Notes: a model not told the origin generated them from the sequence alone. DNA of 6,978 nt from Shewanella sp. (GCA_004195335.1 SDWK01000191.1:1-6978); one strand, 5' to 3'; numbered from the stretch's first letter, positions 1-6,894 are shown. Translations and numbers: made by a program.

Positions 1-50
1 GTTTAATTAGGACATACATTAAACAAAAGACGCTCTTCTCACTCCCTTTT

Positions 51-106
51 GAGCAGGACTGATAGCGCTTACCCTCAGGTTTTCGCTTAATTCCCTGCTC
101 TTTTTT
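51..106 (+). terminator. Rho-independent-like terminator of an off-window rightward gene
   Basis: GAGCAGG at 51-57 is perfectly complementary to CCTGCTC at 94-100, and six T follow at 101-106. Inside the long loop AGCG (64-67) can pair with CGCT (84-87), making a two-tier stem. The T-run lies on the right, so the structure works for transcription coming from the left, that is, from a gene ending before base 1. Read leftward there is no T-run after the stem, so it is a poor terminator for the PPTase gene. The long loop lowers confidence. Bases 1-50 hold no recognisable gene. Confidence 0.5.
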
Positions 107-132
107 CCCCTTCCACTGGCTCGACTAACGAA

Positions 133-1053
133 TCACTGATATTGAACCAACAAACTGCTCAGCTTCATTCTATGCACCTCTAAATCGACGTCACCTGCAG
201 AACCAATACTCACGGCGAAACGATACTCTGAATTTAACCTTCCTAAAAATACTGACCATCCATCACTTGCTGACCGACTAACAGCATCTTCTCTCGACTC
301 TGTAAGAGATGCATCTTTATCGAAGTTAAGACTTAAATTACACAGCACACTTAACGTTTCAATATGCACGTTATCTTCATATAGGGCTAATTCATGCTCC
401 ATTGCTTGGGTAAACCCAAAACTAAATGATTTAAGCGACAAGGCTAAACCTAAGCCTTTAGCCTTAATGTAGGACTCTTTCAGTGCCCAGAGATCGAAAA
501 ATCGCTCACGTTGGTCATTTTCATTCAACGTCAATAACGACTCTGATTCATCTTTAGTAAAATAATGATTCAATATCGGATAGATATTGGTACTGGTCCG
601 ATAGCGCTCGATATCGACACCAAGCTCGATATTATCTGCCATAGACGTCTCATCCAATGAGTGCTTGATCACGGCTATGACTAACCAATCACCGCTATGG
701 CTGATATTAAATTCCAGCCCAGTCAACTCCCTTTGCTCTTGGATCAGACTCGGCTTGCCCTTCTCACCATATTCAAAGCACCAATCACTCGGAGCAATGC
801 CCTTGTCACCTTTAGGCTCATCATGTTTATACCCTGAGCAGATCGACAAAATACCGCGTAAAAAACCACGCACCATTAATCCTTTATCCCGCGCTGTGAG
901 CTGAATATAACGCGATACCTTTACCGACTCAGCTTCACTCAGCCAAGATTGAATGATTTGTGCTTGCTCAATGTTCATCGAGGTAAGATCCAGAGGACAA
1001 AAGTAGAGCTTAACTGTCGGCAAGGAATGAGGTTGTAATAATTTAGGTGCCAA
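133..1053 (-). CDS. Sfp-type 4'-phosphopantetheinyl transferase (PfaE-like)
   Basis: Predicted cytoplasmic enzyme of 306 residues that moves the 4'-phosphopantetheine arm of coenzyme A to a serine of acyl- or peptidyl-carrier domains. Family motifs are complete: GKP at 99-101, NISHSGDW at 116-123, GVDIE at 145-149 and WALKESYIKAKG at 189-200. The expected Mg ligands are D147, E149 and E193; K192 and K197 belong to the WxxKExxxK signature. The length suits the two-lobed Sfp class, not the short AcpS class. The N-terminal stretch VKLYFCPL and the VRGFLRGIL segment recall PfaE, which activates polyunsaturated fatty acid synthases in Shewanella, but no synthase gene is in the window, so the partner is open. 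The start is TTG, chosen because GGAG sits 5 bases upstream; the first in-frame ATG is codon 26 and would remove the conserved N-terminus. It is transcribed divergently from the chemoreceptor gene. Confidence 0.9.
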   Translation of the reverse strand: MAPKLLQPHSLPTVKLYFCPLDLTSMNIEQAQIIQSWLSEAESVKVSRYIQLTARDKGLMVRGFLRGILSICSGYKHDEPKGDKGIAPSDWCFEYGEKGKPSLIQEQRELTGLEFNISHSGDWLVIAVIKHSLDETSMADNIELGVDIERYRTSTNIYPILNHYFTKDESESLLTLNENDQRERFFDLWALKESYIKAKGLGLALSLKSFSFGFTQAMEHELALYEDNVHIETLSVLCNLSLNFDKDASLTESREDAVSRSASDGWSVFLGRLNSEYRFAVSIGSAGDVDLEVHRMKLSSLLVQYQ

Positions 1054-1058
1054 ACGAA

Positions 1059-1062
1059 CTCC
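1059..1062 (-). promoter_or_regulatory. Ribosome binding site deciding the TTG start of the PPTase gene
   Basis: Read on the minus strand, GGAG (complement of 1059-1062) lies 5 bases before the TTG codon at 1053-1051. The next in-frame candidate, TTG at codon 11, has no purine-rich site in front of it. This supports the TTG at 1053. Confidence 0.6.
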
Positions 1063-1066
1063 AAAG

Positions 1067-1107
1067 TGGATTGCTAAAAATGGGTTGCTAAAGTGGATTG
1101 CTAAAAG
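1067..1107. repeat. Three tandem 13-14 base repeats in the PPTase leader
   Basis: Three head-to-tail copies on the plus strand: TGGATTGCTAAAAA (1067-1080), TGGGTTGCTAAAG (1081-1093) and TGGATTGCTAAAAG (1094-1107). The outer copies share AAAGTGGATTGCTAAAA (1063-1079 and 1090-1106), a 17-base direct repeat with a 27-base period. The array lies immediately upstream of the ribosome binding site of the PPTase gene, so it would be transcribed in its leader. It may be a slippage-generated duplication or a set of binding sites; the sequence cannot say which. Confidence 0.75.
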
Positions 1108-1164
1108 TGAGTCGATATTAACAGTTCATCTTGCTTTCGTTAAGTAGCCTTATAATTTTTCAGG

Positions 1165-1179
1165 CAAGTATAAAACTTG
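1165..1179. promoter_or_regulatory. Small palindrome in the divergent promoter region, overlapping a possible -10
   Basis: CAAGT (1165-1169) and ACTTG (1175-1179) form a perfect 5-base inverted repeat around ATAAA. On the minus strand the same bases include TATACT (complement of 1168-1173), a plausible -10 for the PPTase gene, with a poor -35 (TTTCGT, 16-base spacer). On the plus strand TATAAT occurs at 1151-1156 without a well-spaced -35. The AT-rich region 1108-1298 is where promoters of both divergent genes should lie; I cannot fix either with confidence. Confidence 0.25.
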
Positions 1180-1298
1180 TGAACTAAAACGAAATTAACA
1201 ACCAGATAAAAACAACTAATCACGACTAGATCATACAATTAATATTTTTAACATGTAAAAATAAAAGCCATTACATCAGAATCAACTTGAGGTGTGTG

Positions 1299-3224
1299 AT
1301 GCAAATAAAAGGGCAATTTATTCGTTGTGTTCTCCCGGTGATCTTAGTCGGTTTACTGGGCGTGACACTATTCTCGACTCAGGAGTCGAGTCAACAGATC
1401 CACCAACTCAACGAAATTAAAGTGAAATCATCCCATGCACTGCTCGTTAAAAATCTAAGTAATTGGTATTTCTTAAACACTCAGCTCGCGACCTCTCTGG
1501 CTCAAAACGCTCCCGAAGTAAGTAGACTAAAAGCAAGCCCCAATGATGCAGTAACACTCTCGGAAAATTTAACCCAATTTGCAACGAACTATCACCTTAG
1601 AAACGCCGCTCTGCTCGACACCAACGGGATTGCGATATCGGCCAGCAATCCTGAGCGTATCGGATCTGACTATCATAAGATGAATTACTTCAATGAAATT
1701 AAACAGGGCGCCGAGCTCTATGTTGCCCCGCCTAGGCTGAGCCGTATTGACGGTAAACCCTTACTGACTATTTCGGCAAGAACCCGATTTGATGACGTGC
1801 TATTTATCAGCTTGCCGTTGGGCGAATTTTACAATCGCTATATTAATATCACTGAGCAAGATAAGGATAACTTAAGCTTCATTTTAAACAGCGACTGCAC
1901 GCCTCTGGCCCACCCTAATTCAGAATTAATCCGTAATAAGAGTCAACGCTACTCCTCCCAGTGTAAACAAAGCGGTCTCATCGACTGGTTGGAGGGTAAC
2001 GAGCCCTACACTGGGTGGGTAGAGAGAGAGCCAAACACTGGCTGGGTTGTCATATCGGGTAGTAAGCAGTCACCCATACTGATCGCGAAAAACCGAATGA
2101 TATATTCAAGCTTAGCCATAACCTTGTTGACTGCATTCGTCGTTTTAGGCGTGTTAATACTGCTGATTAACCATATTTCCACAAAGATCCACCTTTTAGT
2201 ATCGGCTATCGATGATCTTGCAAAAGGAGATATCGAACTCCAGTCAATCTCAAAGCGCCCATGGGTAAAACTACTCAACAGAGAGGATGAGTTAGGTCAA
2301 ATCGCCAATGCACTGCAACGTCTGATCAAGGTGCAAAAAAACCATATCTCCCACGCCGGTGATATCGCTAACGGCAACCTAACTGGAAACATTGTGCCCT
2401 GCAGTAATGTCGATAAACTAGGTCAATCACTGAGAAAAATGCAAAATGACCTTAATCAAATTATTGCTAACGTGATTAATAAAGCTGGTGTAATAGATAA
2501 CAGTTCTGTGCAGTTGGCTCAGCACGGAAGCTTGGTCGCCGACGGAACCAGTATTCAAGCAAAGTCAATTGAGTCAACGAGTGCGGCAATGAATCAGATT
2601 GAAAGTCAGATCACCTTAAACTCTGATTCAGTCTCGAGTCTGCATTCACATTCTCAACAGGCATTAAGCGAAGCAAAGCTTGGATTAGAGTCCATGGAAA
2701 AATTAACTCAATCCATGCAAGAGGTCGCTCACTCCGGATCCAGAATAGAACAGATCATGGCCGACATTACTCAGATAGCGTCACAGACTAATCTTATCTC
2801 TCTAAATGCCGCAATAGAAGCCGCGAGAGCCGGCGAACACGGCCGTGGGTTTTCAGTGGTCGCCGAGGAGGTTCGTAATCTGGCGCTACGTTCGAGTGAG
2901 GCGGCGGAGCGCAGCTCGGTATTAATCAAGGAGATCATAAGCAAAATTAGTGTAGGAAAACACGACTCACTCCAGAGCGCAGCAGCTTTCGATAGAATCG
3001 TCGGGCAGATGAATGAAACCGCTGAACAGATGGCTCTCATCGCCCAAGGCACAGAAGAGCATACGGCAGCCGCTATCGAACTAAATCAAGGATTACATGA
3101 CATAGATAATGTTATTCACTCGACCTCTAAAACGGCGATAGAGACGGTAAATCAATGTCATCAACTCATGGAGTCGAGTTCGTCATTGCAAGAAGCCTGT
3201 ACTCACTTCAAATTGAGTGCCTAG
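1299..3224 (+). CDS. Methyl-accepting chemotaxis protein with Cache-like periplasmic sensor
   Basis: Inner-membrane chemoreceptor of 641 residues that passes ligand binding in the periplasm to the CheA/CheW array. Order: short cytoplasmic start, membrane helix 1 at about 7-25, periplasmic domain to about 260, membrane helix 2 at about 267-290, a HAMP region at about 291-345, then the coiled-coil signalling domain. The hairpin tip is unmistakable: [18 protein letters not shown] at about 496-513, followed by [15 protein letters not shown]. The periplasmic part ([21 protein letters not shown], then YFNEIKQG, then LLTISARTR) looks like a Cache fold; the ligand cannot be read from it. No C-terminal NWETF-type pentapeptide for CheR/CheB tethering is present; the protein ends FKLSA. 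ATG at 1299 is preferred over the TTG at 1287 because GAGG (1289-1292) precedes it by 6 bases. The next gene, on the same strand, is an HD-GYP protein. Confidence 0.95.
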   Translation: MQIKGQFIRCVLPVILVGLLGVTLFSTQESSQQIHQLNEIKVKSSHALLVKNLSNWYFLNTQLATSLAQNAPEVSRLKASPNDAVTLSENLTQFATNYHLRNAALLDTNGIAISASNPERIGSDYHKMNYFNEIKQGAELYVAPPRLSRIDGKPLLTISARTRFDDVLFISLPLGEFYNRYINITEQDKDNLSFILNSDCTPLAHPNSELIRNKSQRYSSQCKQSGLIDWLEGNEPYTGWVEREPNTGWVVISGSKQSPILIAKNRMIYSSLAITLLTAFVVLGVLILLINHISTKIHLLVSAIDDLAKGDIELQSISKRPWVKLLNREDELGQIANALQRLIKVQKNHISHAGDIANGNLTGNIVPCSNVDKLGQSLRKMQNDLNQIIANVINKAGVIDNSSVQLAQHGSLVADGTSIQAKSIESTSAAMNQIESQITLNSDSVSSLHSHSQQALSEAKLGLESMEKLTQSMQEVAHSGSRIEQIMADITQIASQTNLISLNAAIEAARAGEHGRGFSVVAEEVRNLALRSSEAAERSSVLIKEIISKISVGKHDSLQSAAAFDRIVGQMNETAEQMALIAQGTEEHTAAAIELNQGLHDIDNVIHSTSKTAIETVNQCHQLMESSSSLQEACTHFKLSA

Positions 3225-3324
3225 CCTGCACCAAACGTATTCTGCAGAGTATTAACCACACTTGAGCGATGTTGAACTAAACTCAGTAATATCAATTCAA
3301 GGAGTGGTTTTCGTTTCTATAAGA

Positions 3325-3352
3325 AAGCTATTCACAAGGAATTTTATAGCTT
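3325..3352. repeat. 7-bp inverted repeat upstream of the HD-GYP gene
   Basis: AAGCTAT (3325-3331) and ATAGCTT (3346-3352) are perfect inverted copies around a 14-base spacer, ending 42 bases before the HD-GYP start. It could be an operator half-site pair or a weak leader hairpin; there is no T-run, so it is not a terminator. The rest of the 3225-3394 gap shows no gene and no clear terminator for the chemoreceptor gene. Confidence 0.3.
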
Positions 3353-3394
3353 CATACCAGTCTGTATCAAAAGCTGTAAAATCAAGGTGATGCA

Positions 3395-4654
3395 ATGATT
3401 TCAGATTCTGAGTTACAGATAGATCTTCGCCAGCTGATTATCGCGATTGAGACCGCCGTTTCTCAAGTCGGAATGAACGATACCAACCACGGTAAACGTG
3501 TCGGTTATATCGCCAGTCAAATCGCTCATCAACTCGGTTTCTGTGAAACTGAAATTCAATATGTATTTGAACTGGGATTACTCCACGACTGCGGTGTTTC
3601 CACCCAGCAGATGCATGCTAATCTCGTCAACAATTTTGACTGGAATGATGCGGATATACACTGCAAGATTGGCTATCGCTTATTAAGCGACTTTGAACCG
3701 CTTTCAAAGTTTGCCACGCCTATTCGCTACCATCACACCCCTTGGGAAGAACTTAAAGGATTAGATGTTTCCCCACAAGATGCCCGTGTGGCCAATCTTA
3801 TTTTTCTTTCCGATCGTATCGATGTGATGGCTGCCACACACTATGAAACCGATATTTTGCTCGCTAGAAAGGAGATAGTAAAATCAATTATCAGCTATAC
3901 CGGTACCTTTTTTGAAGCGTCCCTCGTCGAGGCTTTCACACAGATAGAAGCATCTGAAGCTTTTTGGATTGCATTGGAAAATCGCCATATCACTCGTTAC
4001 ACATGGGATATGGGACAATTAAAAAGTAGCCAATCATTGACGATTCCTCAGCTCAAACAACTTTCATTAATCTTGGCTTACATCGTCGATCAGAAGAGTC
4101 CTTTCACCGCTCAGCACTCGATAAGGGTCGGCCATTTAGCGCATTACCTTGCATCGGTCTACGGTTTAGAGCCTGGGCATTGTGAAAAGATTGAAGTAGC
4201 GGGTTTATTACACGATCTCGGTAAGCTACACACACCTGATAGCATCTTAGAGAAACCTGGACCACTCAATGAGATCGAACTGTCAATCATGAAGCAACAC
4301 AGCTATGAAACCTATGAAATTCTCCGGCATATAGACGGACTCGATGAAATTGCTCAATGGGCCGCATTTCACCATGAAGGCCTTAATGGTGTCGGGTATC
4401 CATTTCACCCTAACCAAAAAGAGTTAAGCGTCGAGGCCAGGATCATTGCCGTGGCCGATATTTTTCAGGCCTTAGCGCAAGATAGGCCTTACAGAGATGG
4501 AATGTCATTAGAAGAAATTTGCAATATTTTAGATGCATTTGCGAGTAATGGTAAGCTCGATTCTTATATCGTGAACTTGGCCAAACTTCAGCAAGAGACC
4601 TGCTTCAACATTGCGGTCGGTAATCCTATCGAGGGGTCTATTAACATGTGTTAA
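3395..4654 (+). CDS. Tandem-HD protein with C-terminal HD-GYP phosphodiesterase domain
   Basis: Soluble 419-residue protein, with no membrane segment or recognisable receiver domain, made of two HD-type domains. The C-terminal half is a full HD-GYP domain: H241, LLHDLGK (H273, D274), H302, HHEGLNGVGYP at 326-336 and VADIFQALAQDRPYR (D355 onward). HD-GYP enzymes hydrolyse cyclic dinucleotides, mostly c-di-GMP, with a di- or trinuclear metal centre. The N-terminal half is a second HD domain keeping the likely metal ligands H32, H64-D65, H89, H113-H114 and D140, but with HHTPWEELKG in place of the GYP signature. In the GYP loop the usual D is N331, a variant I recall as common in this family. 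The start ATG is preceded by AAGG at 3384-3387, 7 bases away. Substrate (c-di-GMP or 3'3'-cGAMP) cannot be decided from sequence alone. It follows the chemoreceptor gene after 170 bases, so a shared operon is possible but unproven. Confidence 0.93.
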   Translation: MISDSELQIDLRQLIIAIETAVSQVGMNDTNHGKRVGYIASQIAHQLGFCETEIQYVFELGLLHDCGVSTQQMHANLVNNFDWNDADIHCKIGYRLLSDFEPLSKFATPIRYHHTPWEELKGLDVSPQDARVANLIFLSDRIDVMAATHYETDILLARKEIVKSIISYTGTFFEASLVEAFTQIEASEAFWIALENRHITRYTWDMGQLKSSQSLTIPQLKQLSLILAYIVDQKSPFTAQHSIRVGHLAHYLASVYGLEPGHCEKIEVAGLLHDLGKLHTPDSILEKPGPLNEIELSIMKQHSYETYEILRHIDGLDEIAQWAAFHHEGLNGVGYPFHPNQKELSVEARIIAVADIFQALAQDRPYRDGMSLEEICNILDAFASNGKLDSYIVNLAKLQQETCFNIAVGNPIEGSINMC

Positions 4655-4804
4655 AGCGCATATCTTATCTCGTGAATAACACCATGACGACCTCTGGCTC
4701 TGTTGAGCTTTCATGGTTGTTTTTGCCGCAGCTTATTGGCCATTTTGGCAAGCTATGGGTTGTATGATGGAGCTATCTAAATAAACACCCCCTAATGATT
4801 GCCC

Positions 4805-4842
4805 CATCATTTCCTTAGGGAAATGATGCTCCATATTTTATG
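4805..4842 (+). terminator. Perfect 10-bp hairpin, possible terminator after the HD-GYP gene
   Basis: CATCATTTCC (4805-4814), loop TTAG, GGAAATGATG (4819-4828): a perfect 10-bp stem with a 4-base loop. It is followed by an interrupted AT stretch (ATATTTTATG), a weak T-run. An outer pair, ATGGAGC (4767-4773) with GCTCCAT (4828-4834), could form an alternative longer structure. It lies 150 bases past the HD-GYP stop and ahead of the sigma-factor promoter. The preceding gap 4655-4804 shows no supported gene. Confidence 0.45.
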
Positions 4843-4899
4843 ATTTAATAAACCTCTTCCCTTCTCACTTTCTATCGACAAGGTTATGCACTCTGTAGC

Positions 4900-4908
4900 T
4901 GGTATGAT
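4900..4908 (+). promoter_or_regulatory. Extended -10 promoter of the ECF sigma gene
   Basis: TGGTATGAT holds a TGn extension (4900-4902) directly before a good -10 hexamer, TATGAT (4903-4908). A partial -35, TCGACA (4875-4880), is spaced 22 bases away, too far to help, but extended -10 promoters can do without one. Transcription would begin near 4915, about 26 bases before the GTG start. This suggests housekeeping-sigma expression of the sigma gene rather than self-activation. Confidence 0.45.
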
Positions 4909-4940
4909 ATTTTTTATCTATAAAATGAAATAAAACCTAA

Positions 4941-5516
4941 GTGAGCGAGCCGAGATTGGAAAACCATAAAAACAGCACCATGCCGTGCTTGATGGAAGCC
5001 TGGCTTGAACACCAGAGTCCGTTGTCACTTTGGTTAAAAAGCCAAACCCATGACGACTCCCTGGCCCAAGACCTATTACACGATGTCTTTATTCGCGCCA
5101 TGAACCAAAAAAAAGCCTTCTGCGATGTTCGAAATACCAAGGCATGGTTATTCAAAGTCGCTCGAAATCTGGTGATTGATCATGCCAGGAAACAGCAAGC
5201 GCACCCTATGGTTGAAGAGGTGGCATTCGAAGAGCCAAAGTCTCCTGCCATCGATAAAGATGTCATCGACAAATTAGCTCACTGTTTACCTCGGGTATTA
5301 AATGAACTCACTCCCCAAGACAGCGACCTTCTCAAAGGCTGTGATATTAATGGTATGAGCCAACAGGAGTATGCCACTCGGCACGGACTCTCTCTTTCGG
5401 CAACAAAGTCACGTCTGCTTAGGGCTCGCTTAAAACTAAAACAACAACTGAGCAACTCCTGCCAAGTCAAACTGGATGAAAATAATAAAGTTTGTTGTTA
5501 TACACCGCGAAAATAA
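4941..5516 (+). CDS. ECF RNA polymerase sigma factor, SigZ type, with cysteine-containing C-terminal tail
   Basis: Cytoplasmic 191-residue group 4 sigma factor that directs RNA polymerase to a small set of promoters. Region 2 spans about 27-86, with SLAQDLLHDVFIRAM (40-54) and the region 2.3/2.4 segment TKAWLFKVARNLVIDHARKQ (66-85). Region 4 spans about 122-170, with the helix-turn-helix SQQEYATRHGLSLSATKSRLL (140-160). After it comes a tail with C174, C185 and C186 (SCQVKLDE then KVCCYTPRK), as in SigZ-like members; C115 and C134 lie within region 4. No anti-sigma gene is adjacent, so the cysteines may be a built-in metal or thiol sensor (inference, by analogy with cysteine-tailed ECF factors such as CorE). 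Start is uncertain: GTG at 4941 follows an in-frame stop at 4938 and lacks a good ribosome site, and ATG at 4980 or 4992 would keep region 2 intact. The likely target is the permease promoter just downstream. Confidence 0.88.
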   Translation: MSEPRLENHKNSTMPCLMEAWLEHQSPLSLWLKSQTHDDSLAQDLLHDVFIRAMNQKKAFCDVRNTKAWLFKVARNLVIDHARKQQAHPMVEEVAFEEPKSPAIDKDVIDKLAHCLPRVLNELTPQDSDLLKGCDINGMSQQEYATRHGLSLSATKSRLLRARLKLKQQLSNSCQVKLDENNKVCCYTPRK

Positions 5517-5556
5517 AAATTTATTTTTTCTGCATCCTTTTCTATTTAGTTTCGTC
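5510..5556 (+). promoter_or_regulatory. Candidate ECF-dependent promoter of the permease-thioredoxin operon
   Basis: TGCATCC (5531-5537) and CGTCTTAC (5553-5560) are separated by 15 bases, the layout and kind of elements used by ECF sigma factors (a -35 with a C-pair, a -10 starting CGTC). The spacer is T-rich, and an A-then-T tract at 5510-5529 directly upstream resembles an UP element. No housekeeping -10 is visible here. Transcription would begin near 5563, leaving a leader of about 80 bases. I found no second copy before the sigma gene, so recognition by the adjacent factor is inferred from position and form only. Confidence 0.5.
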
Positions 5557-5571
5557 TTACAGATAACATAA

Positions 5572-5614
5572 ATGTTGGCTTAATCCGGTTAGAGTGGATT
5601 TTAAGCTTCAACAT
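5572..5614 (+). promoter_or_regulatory. Long bulged stem-loop in the permease leader
   Basis: Left arm ATGTTG-GCTTAA-TCC (5572-5586) pairs with right arm GGA-TT-TTAAGC-TT-CAACAT (5596-5614): 15 base pairs broken by two TT bulges on the right, with the nine-base loop GGTTAGAGT. It begins about 9 bases after the predicted transcription start and ends 22 bases before the ribosome site. No T-run follows, so it is not a terminator. It may stabilise the message or act as a cis-regulatory RNA; it matches no riboswitch class I recognise. Confidence 0.5.
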
Positions 5615-5645
5615 GAGTAAATTTTGAGAAATGATGAGGTCATAG

Positions 5646-6653
5646 ATGTTCCAAATTTTCACTGAACTTGCCAACTGGTTGGTTTTCGATCTACTAGGAT
5701 TACAACCCGATACAAAGCTCGGGGATGCGGCACATTTTTTTGTAGAAGATACCAGTAAGATATTTGTCCTCTTGATAGTGATGATCTATGTCATCGGAGT
5801 GATTAGAGCTTCTTTGGACGTCGAGCGGGTTCGCGATTATCTGGCCGGTAAAAATCGCTTTGTCGGCTATATGCTTGGCTCAATGTTCGGTGTGGTCACA
5901 CCTTTCTGCTCCTGCTCGAGTATTCCTGTTTTTTTAGGCTTCACCTCTGCGGGGATCCCACTTGGGATCACGATGGCATTTCTTATCACCTCCCCCTTAA
6001 TCAATGAAGTCGCAGTATTACTCTTAATGAGCTTGCTGGGGTGGAAATTCACCCTGCTTTACATTGTTGTAGGCATGTCTGTGGGCATGTTAGGTGGGCT
6101 ATTTCTCGATACGATTAAAGCCGAGCGTTGGTTACAATCTTTTGCCGCCGAAGCCTTAAAACGTGGTCAAAGCCAACAGACTAAAAATACTGAGGACCAT
6201 CTGGCCCCAACTCAAAAACTGACGCTGAAAGAGCGACATGAGTTTGCGAAACAAGAAACGCTTCAAATTTTCAAACGGGTATGGAAGTGGGTCTTTATCG
6301 GCGTTGGACTGGGCGCGGCGCTTCATGGCTTTGTTCCCGCAGGCTGGATAGAGACTCATTTAGGTCAGGGACAGTGGTGGTCAGTGCCTGCTGCCGTACT
6401 ACTCGGGATCCCGTTATACTCTAACGCCACAGGGGTTATACCTGTAATGGAAAGTCTTATCATCAATGGTTTACCCATTGGTACCACGCTGGCATTTTGT
6501 ATGAGTACAGTCGCTGCCAGTTTGCCCGAATTTATCTTGCTAAAACAGGTCATGCAATGGCGTCTGTTAGCCACTCTATTTGTTGTTTTATTGACTGCCT
6601 TTACCCTTGTTGGTTGGGTATTCAATGCTTTCTCTCCACATTTATTAGGATAG
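5646..6653 (+). CDS. YraQ/ArsP-type inner-membrane permease
   Basis: Predicted eight-helix inner-membrane transporter of 335 residues in the PF03773-type permease family, which includes the organoarsenical exporter ArsP. Hydrophobic segments fall at about 37-54, 72-90, 105-131, 133-156, 213-229, 245-262, 275-295 and 306-327. The family's two-fold repeat is visible: TPFCSCSSIPVFLGF then GIPLGITMAFLITSPLINE (85-121) matches GIPLYSNATGVIP then GLPIGTTLAFCMSTVAASLPE (254-295). C88 and C90 in the first repeat and C285 in the second are candidate substrate-binding thiols. A charged cytoplasmic loop at about 157-212 links the halves. ATG at 5646 follows GAGG (5636-5639) by 6 bases. The gene lies 129 bases after the sigma gene and 4 bases before a thioredoxin-like gene. 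Substrate is not known; a soft metal, metalloid or thiol compound is an inference from the cysteines and partner. Confidence 0.92.
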   Translation: MFQIFTELANWLVFDLLGLQPDTKLGDAAHFFVEDTSKIFVLLIVMIYVIGVIRASLDVERVRDYLAGKNRFVGYMLGSMFGVVTPFCSCSSIPVFLGFTSAGIPLGITMAFLITSPLINEVAVLLLMSLLGWKFTLLYIVVGMSVGMLGGLFLDTIKAERWLQSFAAEALKRGQSQQTKNTEDHLAPTQKLTLKERHEFAKQETLQIFKRVWKWVFIGVGLGAALHGFVPAGWIETHLGQGQWWSVPAAVLLGIPLYSNATGVIPVMESLIINGLPIGTTLAFCMSTVAASLPEFILLKQVMQWRLLATLFVVLLTAFTLVGWVFNAFSPHLLG

Positions 6654-6657
6654 TATT

Positions 6658-6894
6658 TTGAAAAATATAAAAGTTTTAGGTTCAGGTTGTACCAACTGCA
6701 AAACAACAGCCCAGCGGATTAAAGAGATAGCCGAGGCAAACGGGGTAGAAATTAACCTTGAAAAAGTCGAGGATTTATCACAGATAATGGCATACGGAGT
6801 GATGTCTACACCTGCGGTGATCATAGATGAGGAGTTGATACACAAGGGCAGTGTCCCAACCCGTGAAATCATCGAGTCCTGGTTCGTCGGTTAA
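6658..6894 (+). CDS. Small thioredoxin-fold protein (redox-active disulfide protein 2 family)
   Basis: Cytoplasmic 78-residue thioredoxin-fold protein, the usual size for this short family. The sequence opens with a beta strand (KNIKVLGSG), then the redox site CTNC at 11-14 at the start of a helix, and the cis-proline motif MSTPAVIID at 49-57. There is no signal peptide. Members of this family are often encoded beside PF03773-type permeases, as here, and may reduce or deliver a thiol-bound substrate; that role is inferred. The start is TTG, supported by AGGA at 6647-6650, 7 bases upstream, inside the end of the permease gene; the only upstream spacing is 4 bases, so the two are one transcript and perhaps coupled in translation. 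Confidence 0.9.
   Translation: MKNIKVLGSGCTNCKTTAQRIKEIAEANGVEINLEKVEDLSQIMAYGVMSTPAVIIDEELIHKGSVPTREIIESWFVG

Noticed and set aside
1067..1107. Short repeats as a CRISPR array
   Set aside because: Units are 13-14 bases, directly abutting with no spacers, and no cas gene is present.
1287..1298. TTG at 1287 as the chemoreceptor start
   Set aside because: ATG at 1299 has GAGG at a proper 6-base distance, while the TTG would place that site inside the gene.
1108..1298. Flagellar sigma-28 promoter for the chemoreceptor
   Set aside because: I found no TAAAG-like element correctly spaced from a GCCGATAA-like element.
3262..3292. TTGAGC and TAATAT as a promoter for the HD-GYP gene
   Set aside because: Only four of six bases match in each hexamer and the 19-base spacer is long, so chance is likely in AT-rich sequence.
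4529..4714. Minus-strand 61-codon open frame overlapping the end of the HD-GYP gene
   Set aside because: Most of it lies antisense to a clear coding region, and its product has no recognisable motif.
4655..4804. Remnant of an insertion sequence in the gap after the HD-GYP gene
   Set aside because: No terminal inverted repeats, target duplication or transposase-like frame could be seen; only short inverted and direct repeats are present.
5510..5529. A-rich/T-rich inverted repeat as terminator of the sigma gene
   Set aside because: The stem is all A-T with an impossible two-base loop; an UP-element role for the following promoter fits better.
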